The notes below the pieces were generated by a model that ran no database searches, was not told where the DNA came from, and worked only from the letters and a program-made list of their open reading frames with translations. A program made the position numbers and the translations under genes. Positions 11,630 to 21,274 of a stretch of 64,000 bases of DNA are shown here, piece after piece; the stretch's first letter is position 1; each line of letters opens with the position of its first letter. The DNA comes from Emiliania huxleyi CCMP1516. Its lineage: Eukaryota > Haptophyta > Isochrysidales > Noelaerhabdaceae. The DNA lies in assembly GCF_000372725.1 (NCBI RefSeq), contig NW_005200982.1, positions 248,001 through 312,000 on the forward strand. Reading direction: 5' to 3'.

Positions 11630-12613
11630 TCATGCGTCGAGGCTGTCCGCCGCCTCGGGGAAGGCGGAGGAGATGCACCCGATGCGGTCCAGCCGGTAGA
11701 CCCGGAGGTTGACGTCGACGTCGCCGAGGTGGAGCTTGTTGTTGTCTCCCCCCTCGTAGTAGAGCAGCGTGTAGAGCGCTAGCTCGAACTCGGGCGAGAC
11801 GCCGACGAACATGCCGGAGACGGGCTTGGTCTCGCCCTCCCACTCGAACTGCACCGAGAGGAAGTGCTCGGTGCCGTCGGGCGGCTCGTCGGGGCGCCGG
11901 CCGCGCCGCTTGGGCAGGATGTAGCCACGGTAGTCCAGGTGATTGCAGCGCTCCTCAAAGTAGAACTGGATCCAGTTGTGGAAGCCGGCTATGGTGATCC
12001 GGCCATCGGGCGTCGTGTCCTCCTCGCCCAGGAAGACGTGCTCGAAACCGCTGCTCGCCCCCTTGGCCTCGCCGCGCCCGAACGACTTGAACCACACCTT
12101 GAAGATTTGCTGTGCAAAGGCACGGCTCGACTTTGGCGCCTTTTGCTTAGCCTGCAGGTACTTCCAGAGGTATTGCCCCACTGGCTCCTCCAGGCATTCG
12201 TTCAGAAAGGCGTAGCTCTCCTCAACCTCGTGCGGGGTCAGCCGGTCCTCCACGCTCGTGCTGCGGGAGGAGGCGCGAGGAGGCAGTGAGGGGTGTGTGC
12301 GCGGGCGACCAACCGGGTAAGGGCGGCCGGGTGAGAGGGGGGGGGGTAGGCGGGGAGGGCTGCAGGGCATGGCCGCTGCGCTGCGCCTGCGGTCGTAGTT
12401 ATCGAGGAGCTGCATGAAGGCCCGGTAGGTATCGCGGCTGAAGACCTCCTCCTCGACCCGTTCAAAGAGGCGCTCCTCAGCGGCGTCCCCCCGCTCCCAG
12501 ATGGTCTTGCCTCCGCCAACGTTGAGCACATAGTCCTTACCCGGCTTGAGGCGGTTGTGGTCCAAGTCCCACCTATAGGAGAGGGCGCTCTCATCGTCGC
12601 TCGGATGGTCCAT
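11630..12613 (-). CDS. EndoU (XendoU/PP11 family) poly(U)-specific endoribonuclease, 2 exons
   Basis: EndoU enzymes cut single-stranded RNA at uridylates. Exons are 12613-12387 and 12260-11630, with a GC-AG intron (phase 2), giving 285 residues. The join reads LLDNYDR-STSVEDRLTPHEV, which matches family spacing; retaining the intron would insert a Pro/Arg-rich stretch. Family motifs are LDHNRLKPGKDYVLN near the N-terminus, FEHVFLGE and FHNWIQFYFEE (the two catalytic His), ETKPVSGMFVGVSPEFELALYTL (probable catalytic Lys) and the C-terminal LRVYRLDRIGC. There is no signal peptide, so it is probably intracellular. The start codon lies 14 bases after the stop of the ankyrin gene on the same strand, in a different frame. 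The two may be spliced into one product. Confidence 0.92.
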   Translation of the reverse strand: MDHPSDDESALSYRWDLDHNRLKPGKDYVLNVGGGKTIWERGDAAEERLFERVEEEVFSRDTYRAFMQLLDNYDRRRSAAAMPCSPPRLPPPLSPGRPYPVGRPRTHPSLPPRASSRSTSVEDRLTPHEVEESYAFLNECLEEPVGQYLWKYLQAKQKAPKSSRAFAQQIFKVWFKSFGRGEAKGASSGFEHVFLGEEDTTPDGRITIAGFHNWIQFYFEERCNHLDYRGYILPKRRGRRPDEPPDGTEHFLSVQFEWEGETKPVSGMFVGVSPEFELALYTLLYYEGGDNNKLHLGDVDVNLRVYRLDRIGCISSAFPEAADSLDA

Positions 12614-12627
12614 CGCCGGCTAGACGG

Positions 12628-14154
12628 TCAGCCCGGCGCGCACAGCTTGGCGCAAGCGAGTTGAATGTCGGCGAGCTCCTCTGCAGACGGCTCGGTCGTT
12701 GGCAGCTGCTCAGTTTCTCCCTTGGAGCCGCGGAAGTCCTGAACCGCCTTTGGCGCCTCGGGTGGGCTAACCCGCGCGAGATGGCAGAGCTGGAAGTGCT
12801 CGAAGAGACCCCGTGCGTCGAAGGTCTCTGCCTCGTGCCCGCATGCTGCCCCGAGAGGGCAGCGCAAACGCGTGAGGGTCGCTTCGCGCCCAACTGGCGG
12901 TGTGGTGCGCGGCTTTTGCCACGGGGGGGGCTGCCCGCCAAAGACCGCCTCTGCCTTGTTGATGCGCGTCGATGCGACCGCTGCCGCCCCGCCGGGAGGC
13001 CCCGCACCCCACGCACCACCTGGCTTTGCTGCCGGCGGAGTAGCTGGGGCCGGCGCTGCGGCGGCGGCGGGCGGCGCAGCTGGCGGGGCCGCCGTTGGCT
13101 GATTCAGCAGCTCGACAGCAGCAATCTGGCCAGCCTTCTGAGCGAGGGCGAGGGGCGTGGCACCCCGGCTATCGGCGATGCTGCGATCGGCGCCGAGACG
13201 CAGCAGCTCGGTGACGAGCGCAGCGTGGCCCTTGCTGGCAGCACCTGCGGAGAGCGCAAGTGTTTCCGCGGCGCCCACACCGGAGCACCTTCGAGGCTGT
13301 GGTTGCATGGTGTATTTGCCAAATACACCCTCTCTCCCCCTCCCTCCCTCCCTCCCTCCCTCCCTCCCTCCCTCCCTCCCCCTCCCCCCTCTCTCTCCCC
13401 CTCTTTCTCTAATGAGTTCAGGGCGTGGAGAAATCTACGCGTGGCGGCAGTGGAGCAGCGTGCGCGAGTCGAAGATGCCGCCCGTCTTCTTCGCATTGAG
13501 CAGTGCCGGATTGGCCTTTAGCGCAGCGACGACCGCGTCGACCTTGCCGCTGCTTGCAGCGACGTACACGTCCGGCTCCGCGGGAGTGGAGGCCTCGGCC
13601 GGCGTCGCGCTGCTGCGCCCCGACGAGGAACGGCCCGAGCTCCCGCTGCTCCGCCTGTTGCACCATACTTGCGTACGCGTTGGCTGAGTAAAGGGCAACG
13701 GGGTAGGTGGCAGGCGCGGACCGGCTGCTGTTGCTCTGGCGATCGGGCCGGAAGTCTGCACTCTCGACACAGCTGTAGCCATGCTCCGACGCCAAAGCGG
13801 CGCTGCCGCTGGCCATCAGCGCTGCCAACTCGGCACTGGGTGCCGCCTCACTGGTGGATGACTTTCGCTTGACCATGTAGGTTTTCGCCTGAGAGAGGGG
13901 ATTGGGGCGACGGTTTTAGGGGCTCGCGTACGAATCACGCCGACGCGTGCGCTCCAGATGCTACTCCTTGCTGTGTGGCGAGAATGGCGAGTGGGGAGAG
14001 GGTAGCCCACCTTGTCGTCAACCAGAACGCCAAGGCCGCGAAGCTCATTGCGAAGCTCGTCCGCTCGCGCGTAGTCGCGTTTCCTCCGCGCCTTGATGCG
14101 AGCTGCGAGGCAGGCGTGCATGAGTGCCTCCCTCTCTGTGTCCATCAGAGGCAT
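12628..14154 (-). CDS. Multidomain protein: CysRS-tail-like helix pair, ankyrin repeats and a zinc finger
   Basis: The exons I can join are 14154-14011, 13888 to about 13670, about 13640 to 13449 and 13244-12628. The first encodes ARRKRDYARADELRNELRGL, which resembles the C-terminal helical tail of cysteinyl-tRNA synthetase, and joins by a GT-AG intron (phase 0) to AKTYMVKRKSSTSEAAP. An ankyrin pair follows: DVYVAASSGKVDAVVAALKA, then DSRTLLH-C-AASKGHAALVTELLRLGADRS joined by a GC-AG intron (13448-13245) holding a GGGA repeat. A C-x5-C...H-x4-H finger (CPLGAAC ... HFQLCH) lies near residues 150-180 of the last exon. Between about 13670 and 13640 the frame changes, so a very short intron of about 34 bases or an error is needed. 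An in-frame upstream ATG at 14304 would add an Arg-rich leader. Confidence 0.7.
13330..13410. repeat. (CCCT)n microsatellite inside an ankyrin-gene intron
   Basis: CCCT units and then C/T-rich sequence occupy the middle of the GC-AG intron 13245-13448. Just beside it, GTGTATTTGCCAAATACAC forms a perfect short hairpin (about 13310-13328). Confidence 0.9.
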
Positions 14155-14479
14155 CGCCCTGCGCGCAGGTCGCCGGCGCAACAAGGGACGCGCGCGTCGC
14201 CGTTTTTCGTTCCCGTATCCCCGACGAAAGCCATCACGCGATGACGAGACCCGAGTACGGACGGACACCTCGTCGGCGTTTTCTCTGGGTACACGGTCAT
14301 GCACACTAGTACGTACTCTCTCACTACTAGTACGGAGGTGGGAGATACAAGTACAGCCGTACGCATCGCCCCGGGTCGGTCGGCGACTCAGTCAGCATTT
14401 CCTCTACATTTGCGCCATTTCGTGCGCTGGCGCTATGTCCTCCGGGTCGACGGAGTCGGAGGTCGCTTCGTTGAGGAGC

Positions 14480-15370
14480 CTATGGGACGTGTGCATAGCG
14501 TCGTGCAGGCGGAACGAGCTTCACATGGGCCGGGGGCGGGCAGGGACGCGGCTGCTTCTGCTGCCGACTCCGGAGAAGCTTGGCTAGGATGGTGAGCAGC
14601 GGGATCATGAGGAGCAGGGTGACGGCCATCATGAAGCCGGACCCCGCGAGCATGCCGGCGATGAAGCCCGTGCTGTGCTCCATGGAGGGGTACACGGGCG
14701 GTGGCATCGGCGGCGGGGCGGGTGGCGGGGCGGGTGGCGAGGGGGACGACGGCGGCGCGCGCGGGACCGCGGGCAGCAGCATGTAGAAGTCGAAGTCGTC
14801 CTTCTCCCACCCCTCGGGGCAGTCGGCAGAGTGCGTCCACTCCACCCAGCACTGCTTCCGCTTAGTGTTGAAACCGTACAGAAAGAAGGTGCAGTTGCCG
14901 TAATTGGCGCAGCTGTCGGCACACTCCTGCGGCGTGTCCACGTCGCGGAGCTTTGTGTTTGCGCCGTCGTCGCACTCGTAGCCCGCCTTGATGCGATGGA
15001 AAGACGCGTCCGTCGACGCGTAAGTCCACTGGTCGTATGAAACATGCGTGTCGAGCTCAGGGCTGGGAAGAAGCGTGGATCCGCCGTCGACAGGCGTGTC
15101 TGCCGGCGAGTCGTTGAGCTTGTAAAAGTCGTACAGGTCAACTTCCCAGCCCTCGATGCACGTCTCGTTCGCCGTATACTCCTGGTAGCACCGCCCTGCC
15201 TTGTCACCGAACCCGCTCACAAAGAACTCGCATCCCGGGGTCGACTTGCACCGCCGGGCACAGCCGGCCGGCGTCAAGACATTCCCGAGGAGGGTGTCGT
15301 TGCTCAGGCACTCCACTGCGCTGGCGACTAGGTCGAAGGACGCGGATGTGTGCGATAGGTTGGCAAGCAT
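14480..15370 (-). CDS. Single-pass membrane protein with two PAN/apple-like Cys-rich repeats
   Basis: A single exon of 296 residues. Two repeats share a pattern. The first contains TPAGCARRCKSTPGCEFFVSG with CYQEYTANETCIEGWEVDLY. The second contains TPQECADSCANYGNCTFFLY with CWVEWTHSADCPEGWEKDDF. This layout (C...C....C.FF..G/Y....CW.E....C..GW) resembles PAN/apple-like carbohydrate- or protein-binding modules. A Pro-rich spacer (PPSSPSPPAPPPAPPPMPPP) leads to one membrane helix (FIAGMLAGSGFMMAVTLLLM) and a basic cytoplasmic tail. No signal peptide is seen at this ATG, so an upstream exon may exist. A conserved promoter-like element lies 32 bases upstream (15403-15432). Confidence 0.75.
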   Translation of the reverse strand: MLANLSHTSASFDLVASAVECLSNDTLLGNVLTPAGCARRCKSTPGCEFFVSGFGDKAGRCYQEYTANETCIEGWEVDLYDFYKLNDSPADTPVDGGSTLLPSPELDTHVSYDQWTYASTDASFHRIKAGYECDDGANTKLRDVDTPQECADSCANYGNCTFFLYGFNTKRKQCWVEWTHSADCPEGWEKDDFDFYMLLPAVPRAPPSSPSPPAPPPAPPPMPPPVYPSMEHSTGFIAGMLAGSGFMMAVTLLLMIPLLTILAKLLRSRQQKQPRPCPPPAHVKLVPPARRYAHVP

Positions 15371-15402
15371 ATGTGTGTATGTATCTTGTGACTGTGTGAG
15401 AC

Positions 15403-15432
15403 GGGTTCGGACTATTTGCGGGGTATGGTACG
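15403..15432 (-). promoter_or_regulatory. Conserved start-proximal element, copy 1
   Basis: On the minus strand the site reads GTACCATACCCCGCAAA, then TAGTCC, then GAACCC. It ends 32 bases before the ATG of the PAN-like gene at 15370. Copies with the same orientation to a start codon lie at 20164-20192 and 30875-30908. A fourth copy is at 59647-59675. Confidence 0.55.
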
Positions 15433-15598
15433 AGGGCTGCCCCGGACCGATTTACGCCCCGGCGGGGATGGATTTGCGGGTTTCCCCGTGCCGCGAGACT
15501 TGGGCGGTATCTCCCGCGATGTGTCGCGGACAAACCCAAGTAGACGCCCCTTGGGCGGGATCGCGTCTTACTTACACAAGAGGAACTATAACACATCG

Positions 15599-16075
15599 CT
15601 AGTCATGTACAATCATGAGAACTGGGTCCAGGCCCCATAGTGAGGTGGTCTCCCAGTCTAGCGCACCTCGCGCCCGGCGGGCGGCGACCTGTCCGTCCAC
15701 CGACCCCTCCGCCCGCGCGTGCCAACGCCGCCTCCACCGCCGAGTCGAAGAGCCGATGTAGACCCGTCGTCCGTCCACCGTGTGGTACGCCGCGAAGCGG
15801 CCCGACGCCCAGGGAAGTCGGCAGCCGCGCGAGCCCGACGCCTGCTCCTGCTTGCGCACGCCTGCGTAGCCGGTGCTGCTGCGACTCGAGAGGTGCAGCC
15901 GCCAGCCCTGCGCCTCTGTCACCACCGCCGGCGCCTCCCCCGCGGGGCCCATGTGGGATGGACCTGCGAAAGCGCGGGGAAGGGAGAGTGCATTCAGAAG
16001 GCAGAACCTGAGCACAAGTGGGGGGCTTGCTCGCGAGCCTTGACTTGCATCGACTTGATTACAACGCGGAGCCAT
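15599..16075 (-). pseudogene. AP2/ERF-domain protein fragment with a broken frame
   Basis: The minus strand carries STGYAGVRKQ, then GRFAAYHTVDGRRVYIGS in one frame, the first two strands of an AP2 DNA-binding domain. The expected helix, FDSAVEAALARA, follows at once but in another frame (near 15710-15690), so one base appears to be missing at YIGS/FDSA. This could be a pseudogene or a sequencing error. Upstream residues have no recognised domain and the true start is unknown. AP2 domains are common in algal transcription regulators. Confidence 0.6.
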
Positions 16076-16424
16076 CGCGGGTAGCCAGAGGCGGCGGACC
16101 GATCAGCATGGGCGGCGTGTCATTCTGCAGTCGATCGCCGCCGAGCGGCATAGCGGCGCCGTCGCGGGTAACCAAAGGCGGCGGGACGGCGGGAGAGGGC
16201 GGTGGTGCGGGCGGTGATGCTGATGATGTGGCCATTGGCCGCCGCCGCGTCCTCTTTGCGAGCGCTCTCGACTTCCGTCCCTTTTTACGCTTGTCCCCCC
16301 CCTTGCTCGTGTGTCTGACTTTTCGCCGGGTCAGGCCACTTGCTGTCGGCCGTCTACTTGGGTTTGTTGGTCGCCGGAACCCACCTCGAGACCATACCCC
16401 CCCACCTGCTGACAGACCCTCCCT

Positions 16425-18308
16425 TTGCCGCCACCACCTTTGCCGCCTCCGCCGGCATCGCCGCCGCCCTCGCCGCCGCCCTCGCCGCCGCCGCCCTCGC
16501 CGCCGCCCTCGCCACCGCCGCCCTCGCCTACCCCGAGCCCACCACTGCCCTCACTGCCGCCCTCGCCGCCACCACCAGCGCCACCGCCGCCATTGTCACC
16601 CTCACCCAAATCTCCCCCCCCCCTACATCCGCCACCCGCTCCCCCCCCGCCCACGCCGCCGCCACCAGCCCCGCCGCCACCCGCGCCTCCTCCGTCCGCG
16701 CCACCGCCGCCCGAGCCGCCGCCGCCTGTGCCACCTCCATCGCCGCCACCACCATTGCCTACTTCGCCCTCACCACCACCTAGGTCACCACCACCCTCGC
16801 CACCGCCGCATCTGCCGCCACCCGTGCCGCCACCGCCCACGCCGCCGCCACCAGCCCCGCCGCCACCCTCGCCGCCGCCACCATCGCAGCCCCCGACGCC
16901 GCCCCCGCCCTCACCACCGCCCTTGCCGCCTCCACCGTCGCAGCCGCCCTCCCCACCGCCACCCTCGTCGCCGCCCTCGCCGCTGCCGCCCTCACACCCG
17001 CCGCCACTACCGCCGCCGTCGCCGCCACCCTCGCCGCCGCCACCATCGCAGCCCCCGACGCCGCCCCCGCCCTCACCACCGCCCTTGCCGCCTCCACCGT
17101 CGCAGCCGCCCTCCCCACCGCCACCCTCGTCGCCGCCCTCGCCGCTGCCGCCCTCACACCCGCCGCCACTGCCGCCGCCGTCGCCGCCACCCTCGCCGCC
17201 GCCACCATCGCAGCCCCCGACGCCGCCCCCGCCCTCACCACCGCCCTTGCCGCCTCCACCGTCGCAGCCGCCCTCCCCACCGCCACCCTCGTCGCCGCCC
17301 TCGCCGCTGCCGCCCTCACACCCGCCGCCACTGCCGCCTCCGTCGCCGCCTCCGTCGCCGCCGCCACCATCGCAGCCCCCGACGCCGCCCCCGCCCTCAC
17401 CACCGCCCTTGCCGCCTCCACCGTTGCAGCCGCCCTCCCCACCGCCACCCTCGCCGCCGCCCTCGCCGCTGCCGCCCTCACACCCGCCGCCACTACCGCC
17501 GCCGTCGCCGCCTCCGTCGCCGCCGCCACCATCGCAGCCCCCGACGCCGCCCCCGCCCTCACCACCGCCCTTGCCGCCTCCACCGTCGCAGCCGCCCTCC
17601 CCACCGCCACCCTCGCCGCCGCCCTCGCCGCTGCCGCCCTCACACCCGCCGCCACTGCCGCCTCCGTCGCCGCCACCCTCGCCGCCGCCGCCCCTGCCGC
17701 CGCCACCCGCCCCCCCGCCATCCACGCCGCCGCCGACACCCACGCCGCCACCGCCCTCCCTCACGCCGTCACCGCCGCCTCCCACGTCGCCGCCGCCCTC
17801 GCTGCCGCCCTCGCCGCCACCTCCCACGCCATCACCGCCCACGCCGCTCGACGTCGAGGCTGAGCCATCGACGCCTCCAACGCCCGCAACGCCTCCACAA
17901 ACGCCACGGCCCAAGCCGCCTGTGCTGCCACCTCAACCGCCAGGCCCACCGCTGCCATCGCCGCCGCCGTGTCATGACAACTGCAAGAGCAACACCTACG
18001 GCTGGGATCGCAAGTGCTATTGGCAGCGGAGTTGCGCAGGCTGCGACGCGTGCTACAACACCCCTCCTCCCGCGCCCGCGACCTGCCACATGTGTGATAA
18101 CAAGCTCTCGCCGTTCATGGTCCGCAACGGCATGGCCTGCGAAGCCTTCAACGGGCTGCGAGGGTGCACCACTGAGTGGTGGCAAAGGCCGTGGAATCGA
18201 TTTTGCCGGCTGACGTGTTTCGAGGCCGGCCATGGCTACATCGGCGATCACTGCTGTACGAACTTGACCTCTGCGGGCCCTGCGCCCACAGGAACAATAC
18301 CCATATAG
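16425..18308 (+). CDS. Pherophorin-like proline-rich protein with a Cys-rich C-terminus
   Basis: The open frame of 627 residues is dominated by PPPSPP, PPLPPP and PPPSQPP motifs, as in hydroxyproline-rich cell-wall or extracellular proteins. Five near-identical blocks of about 162 bases (54 residues) lie at about 16872-17690. After residue 510 the composition changes to a globular tail of about 110 residues with at least 14 Cys, including CHDNCKSNTYGWDRKCYWQ, CAGCDACYN, CHMCDNKLSPFMVRNGMACE and HCCTNLTSAG. The tail is a likely sugar- or wall-binding module. No signal peptide is seen at this Met, so a 5' exon is probably missing, perhaps in 16260-16400. A Gly-rich open frame on the opposite strand is a shadow of the repeat. 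Confidence 0.75.
   Translation: MPPPPLPPPPASPPPSPPPSPPPPSPPPSPPPPSPTPSPPLPSLPPSPPPPAPPPPLSPSPKSPPPLHPPPAPPPPTPPPPAPPPPAPPPSAPPPPEPPPPVPPPSPPPPLPTSPSPPPRSPPPSPPPHLPPPVPPPPTPPPPAPPPPSPPPPSQPPTPPPPSPPPLPPPPSQPPSPPPPSSPPSPLPPSHPPPLPPPSPPPSPPPPSQPPTPPPPSPPPLPPPPSQPPSPPPPSSPPSPLPPSHPPPLPPPSPPPSPPPPSQPPTPPPPSPPPLPPPPSQPPSPPPPSSPPSPLPPSHPPPLPPPSPPPSPPPPSQPPTPPPPSPPPLPPPPLQPPSPPPPSPPPSPLPPSHPPPLPPPSPPPSPPPPSQPPTPPPPSPPPLPPPPSQPPSPPPPSPPPSPLPPSHPPPLPPPSPPPSPPPPLPPPPAPPPSTPPPTPTPPPPSLTPSPPPPTSPPPSLPPSPPPPTPSPPTPLDVEAEPSTPPTPATPPQTPRPKPPVLPPQPPGPPLPSPPPCHDNCKSNTYGWDRKCYWQRSCAGCDACYNTPPPAPATCHMCDNKLSPFMVRNGMACEAFNGLRGCTTEWWQRPWNRFCRLTCFEAGHGYIGDHCCTNLTSAGPAPTGTIPI
16872..17690 (+). repeat. Tandem array of about five 162-bp Pro-rich coding units
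   Basis: The phrase CACCATCGCAGCCCCCGAC recurs near 16880, 17042, 17203, 17366 and 17530. Units differ by few substitutions and short CTCCGTCGCCGC insertions, so the array is recent or homogenised. Confidence 0.9.
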
Positions 18309-18816
18309 ATCGATATAGTCCCCAATGCTGTGCAAACAATGGATGGGGCCTAAACTGAATCCAACGTGCGTCTCGACGACGTCGACGCACCGGGCACCGC
18401 ACAGTGTGTTGGGGTGGTTTTGTGTGCGCCGTGCGACTGTGTTGACTGGTGTGTGTGTGTACCACCTTCGTATGTGTGTTTTTATCCCCGGGCTTAGGCC
18501 ATGTATACCCTTACGCCTAGCCTCTGCTGTGTGTGTGTGTATGTGTGTTCTGTCTATTCTGACTTCTGTGACTGTGTGTGTGATTAAATACGGCTTCGCT
18601 CTATACAGATTACAGTAAAGAGAATTTTAGATTTTACAACTTACTCCCTCGCACGACACCAAGATTCTTTATCCTTCAGCTACACGAATTGAAGGCGAAA
18701 GTTTTCAGGTGATTCTCTCTCTTTTGTTACAACGATTCGTTTGGAGACCAACTGCTGATAAACTGACACTCGCGGCCGCTCTCTCCTGTTCACTTGTATG
18801 TGGAGACTCTCACGAC
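18309..18816. other. Spacer between converging Pro-rich and desaturase genes
   Basis: GT-rich sequence (18440-18590) resembles the 3' flanks of other genes here. A block at 18645-18660 (ACTCCCTCGCACGACAC) is shared with 33878-33896. No gene is seen. Confidence 0.5.
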
Positions 18817-20142
18817 TCACCGCCTCCCCCCTTCAGCACACTCCCCTGGCGCTCGCACCCTCTCGGCCGCGGCGACCTGTTCCGCGGACGGCACCTTGAG
18901 ATCCCACACGAGGCCGAGCGTCTCGAGCGCGCGCAGCGCGGCGTAGGTGGCGTCGAGCTCGTGCGCGGCCAGCCCCTGCCGCGCGCTCCACCGGAAGGCG
19001 TGGTGGTTGTTGTGCCTGGCGAGTGCGGAGGCGGCGGTGGGAGGGAGGGGGGGGGAAGGGCGACGGGAGGGCAAAAAGGGGGGGGGGCGCCATCCGTCGC
19101 CGAGAGTCAGCATCGCGACCCACCACACGTTGGTGGAGGTGTCCGCGCCGCCCGTCTCGAAGCGGCGGGTGCCGCCTCCGAGGTCGCCGTGGCAGAGCGA
19201 TCCGATCGCGAAGATGCTGTTCCAGCAGCAGGTGACCGGCACGACGAAACCCCACAGCAGCGCGCCGCCGCCTCCGCACGCGTACAGCGACGCCGCCAGC
19301 AGCAGGCCGGGCGCAAAGTGGAGCTTGTCGAGGGCGGCGAGCTCGGGGAACGAGCGCCAGGTCCGCGCAAACTTGTCGAGGGGCGGGTCGTGCTCCGCCG
19401 ACGCCCAGTACCAGCCCATGTGCGACCAGAGCCACGAGCCGGTGACGGGCGAGTGCGGGTCCCTGCCGGTGTCCGAGTGCAGGTGGTGGTGGTTGTGGTG
19501 CGAGCTCCACCAGATGGGCCCGCGCTGCCACGCGAGCGAGCCGAGCAGGGCGATGGCGAACTGGAAGGGGCGGCTCGTCCGGTACGAGCGGTGCGAAAAG
19601 TAGCGGTGGTGCCCGCCCGTGATTCCAAACGTGAGGAGCGCATACATGCCGGCGCCGCCCGCGACGTGCGCCGCGCTCGGAGGCGCCACCAGCAGCGAGC
19701 CCGCCGCGTAGAGCGTCGCGGCGTGGAAGGAGAGGAGGACGGGCGGCAGCGTAGACTTGACGGGGAACGGGGGCGAGCCGGCGCGGTAGGCGCAGGCGAC
19801 GACGAAGCGCTTCAGATCCATGAACCGGTCCTCTGTCGCCGGCCGCTCCACCGATCCAATCGGCCGAAGGAGCCACTCGAAGGGAACGCCCGCCGCGCCG
19901 CCGCTCGCGACTACGCCGCCGCCGTCAAGAGAGAATCTCTGAGCTTCCGCTCGGAGGCTGCTGCTGCGGCTGCTGCTGCTGCTGCTGCTGCTGCGGCTGC
20001 CCCCGTGGCCGCCGTCAGAGTGCTTGGGCGGCGGCGGGTGCGACAGCACTTGGCTGTGCGTCGAGACGCGCAAGGCCGTCCTCCTCCACAGGCGTCCGCA
20101 CGCCTGGTGTAGAGGTCCTACGCGCGGGCAAAGGCGGGCCAT
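18817..20142 (-). CDS. Delta-9 type acyl-CoA (stearoyl-CoA) desaturase, 2 exons
   Basis: Membrane-bound di-iron desaturases insert a double bond into acyl chains at the ER. Exons are 20142-19091 and 19015-18817, with a GC-AG intron (phase 2) that completes LTLGDGW-HNNHHAFRWSARQG; about 416 residues. The three His boxes are present: HHRYFSHRSYRTS, SSHHNHHHLHSD and HNNHHAF. Hydrophobic segments fit four membrane helices. The tail ELDATYAALRALETLGLVWDLKVPS is typical of the family. The N-terminus has a poly-Ser stretch. The Met at 20142 was chosen because the conserved upstream element ends 22 bases before it; an in-frame Met at 20205 would start inside that element. Confidence 0.93.
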   Translation of the reverse strand: MARLCPRVGPLHQACGRLWRRTALRVSTHSQVLSHPPPPKHSDGGHGGSRSSSSSSSSRSSSLRAEAQRFSLDGGGVVASGGAAGVPFEWLLRPIGSVERPATEDRFMDLKRFVVACAYRAGSPPFPVKSTLPPVLLSFHAATLYAAGSLLVAPPSAAHVAGGAGMYALLTFGITGGHHRYFSHRSYRTSRPFQFAIALLGSLAWQRGPIWWSSHHNHHHLHSDTGRDPHSPVTGSWLWSHMGWYWASAEHDPPLDKFARTWRSFPELAALDKLHFAPGLLLAASLYACGGGGALLWGFVVPVTCCWNSIFAIGSLCHGDLGGGTRRFETGGADTSTNVWWVAMLTLGDGWRPPPFLPSRRPSPPLPPTAASALARHNNHHAFRWSARQGLAAHELDATYAALRALETLGLVWDLKVPSAEQVAAAERVRAPGECAEGGRR

Positions 20143-20163
20143 TATTGCTCGCGCGATCGGCGA

Positions 20164-20192
20164 GGGTTCGGACTTTTTGCGGGGTATGGGAC
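20164..20192 (-). promoter_or_regulatory. Conserved start-proximal element, copy 2
   Basis: On the minus strand CCATACCCCGCAAAAAG is followed by TCCGAACCC. The element ends 22 bases before the desaturase ATG at 20142. It matches copy 1 at all but a few positions. Confidence 0.55.
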
Positions 20193-21274
20193 ACGCTATC
20201 TTCACCTTTTCGGGTCAACTGCTCGTGATTGTCCGTTCGTTCCTCGGACGGAATCTCCGCCGCAAATAGTCGCCGATAACCCGATAGCGAGCGCAGGTGT
20301 CATGAACGTCCAACTGCCGCACGGAAAGAGTGTCGAGCGTTCAAGTCCCCAACGGCAAGGTCGCAAGGAAGGGTGGGAGGGAGGGAGGACCAAGCGAGCA
20401 CCTACCTAGACCCACCTACCTACTGACAGCCAGCGCGCAGCGGCGTGGAGGTAGGAGAGACCAAGCACCCACAAAAATCCCCGGTGTGGACGATTTTTTC
20501 CGCGGTATCCGCGGCGGGATATGGCGGGATATGGCGGGATACCGGGAGATACCGGGAGATACCAGGAGATACACGTGGATATGATGAGATACGGAGCCCC
20601 CACGATGTGTTCACGACAACGTCCGTCAGCTAATCGGACGCGACGGGCGAAACCTTTCGCGCTTCGACCGGCCGACACGTCATTTGAGGCCTGAAGCCCT
20701 GTTCACGCGCGCGCGAGACGTGCAGACAGGGTTGCCAGGTGAGAGCGAATGGCGCGGTTCACGCCTCGCACAACAGAGAGAGAGATGCGCTCTGCATGGT
20801 GGGACATAAAAGAGAGCGAGTACTTGGGCGAGTAGGCTGTGCGGTCAACGCTGCCGCGCGCGACTTTGCGCGCGAGGCGGCGCAGCTTGAGAACGGCGGT
20901 GGGCGAGAAGCCGCCGCCGAACGTCTTTGTTGTTGGTTTTGTAGTCAAGCGTAAACGCCCAGGAGTTGGTGCCTGGGTGACTTGCTGATGAGAGCGCCTT
21001 CCAGGCGGGTAGTCGTGCCCCTCACCCAAGGTCATACGGCGGCGTCAGAGGGGGGGAGGGGCGCGAAGCGTGAACATGGAGGCAAGCAGGTGGTGGGCTG
21101 GCCAAAGCCGGCGACCTCAAATGTCGTAGCTTGTGCGGATATCGCTGAGCGTGAGAGGGACCGGATCGGCAGCAGCACGGGAGGAGTCAGCGGCCGGAGA
21201 GGCCGGAGAGCCATCCGACGGAGGCCGGTCGTGCATCGGCGCGTCGGCGGTAGGGGCCGTGGGGGCGGCGGCAT
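20193..21274. other. Spacer with a GGGATA minisatellite
   Basis: The array at 20517-20577 consists of GATATGGCGG and GATACCGGGA units. No coding region is convincing elsewhere in the spacer. TACCTAGACCCACCTACCTACTG near 20402 resembles the CTACCTACC array at 59010-59375. Confidence 0.5.

Noticed and set aside
16872-17690. CRISPR-like array of evenly spaced repeats
   Set aside because: There are no distinct spacers; the units are continuous coding repeats in a eukaryotic gene.
16331-17914. 527-residue Gly-rich open frame on the minus strand
   Set aside because: It is the complement of the Pro-rich repeat coding region; CCN codons read as GGN on the other strand.
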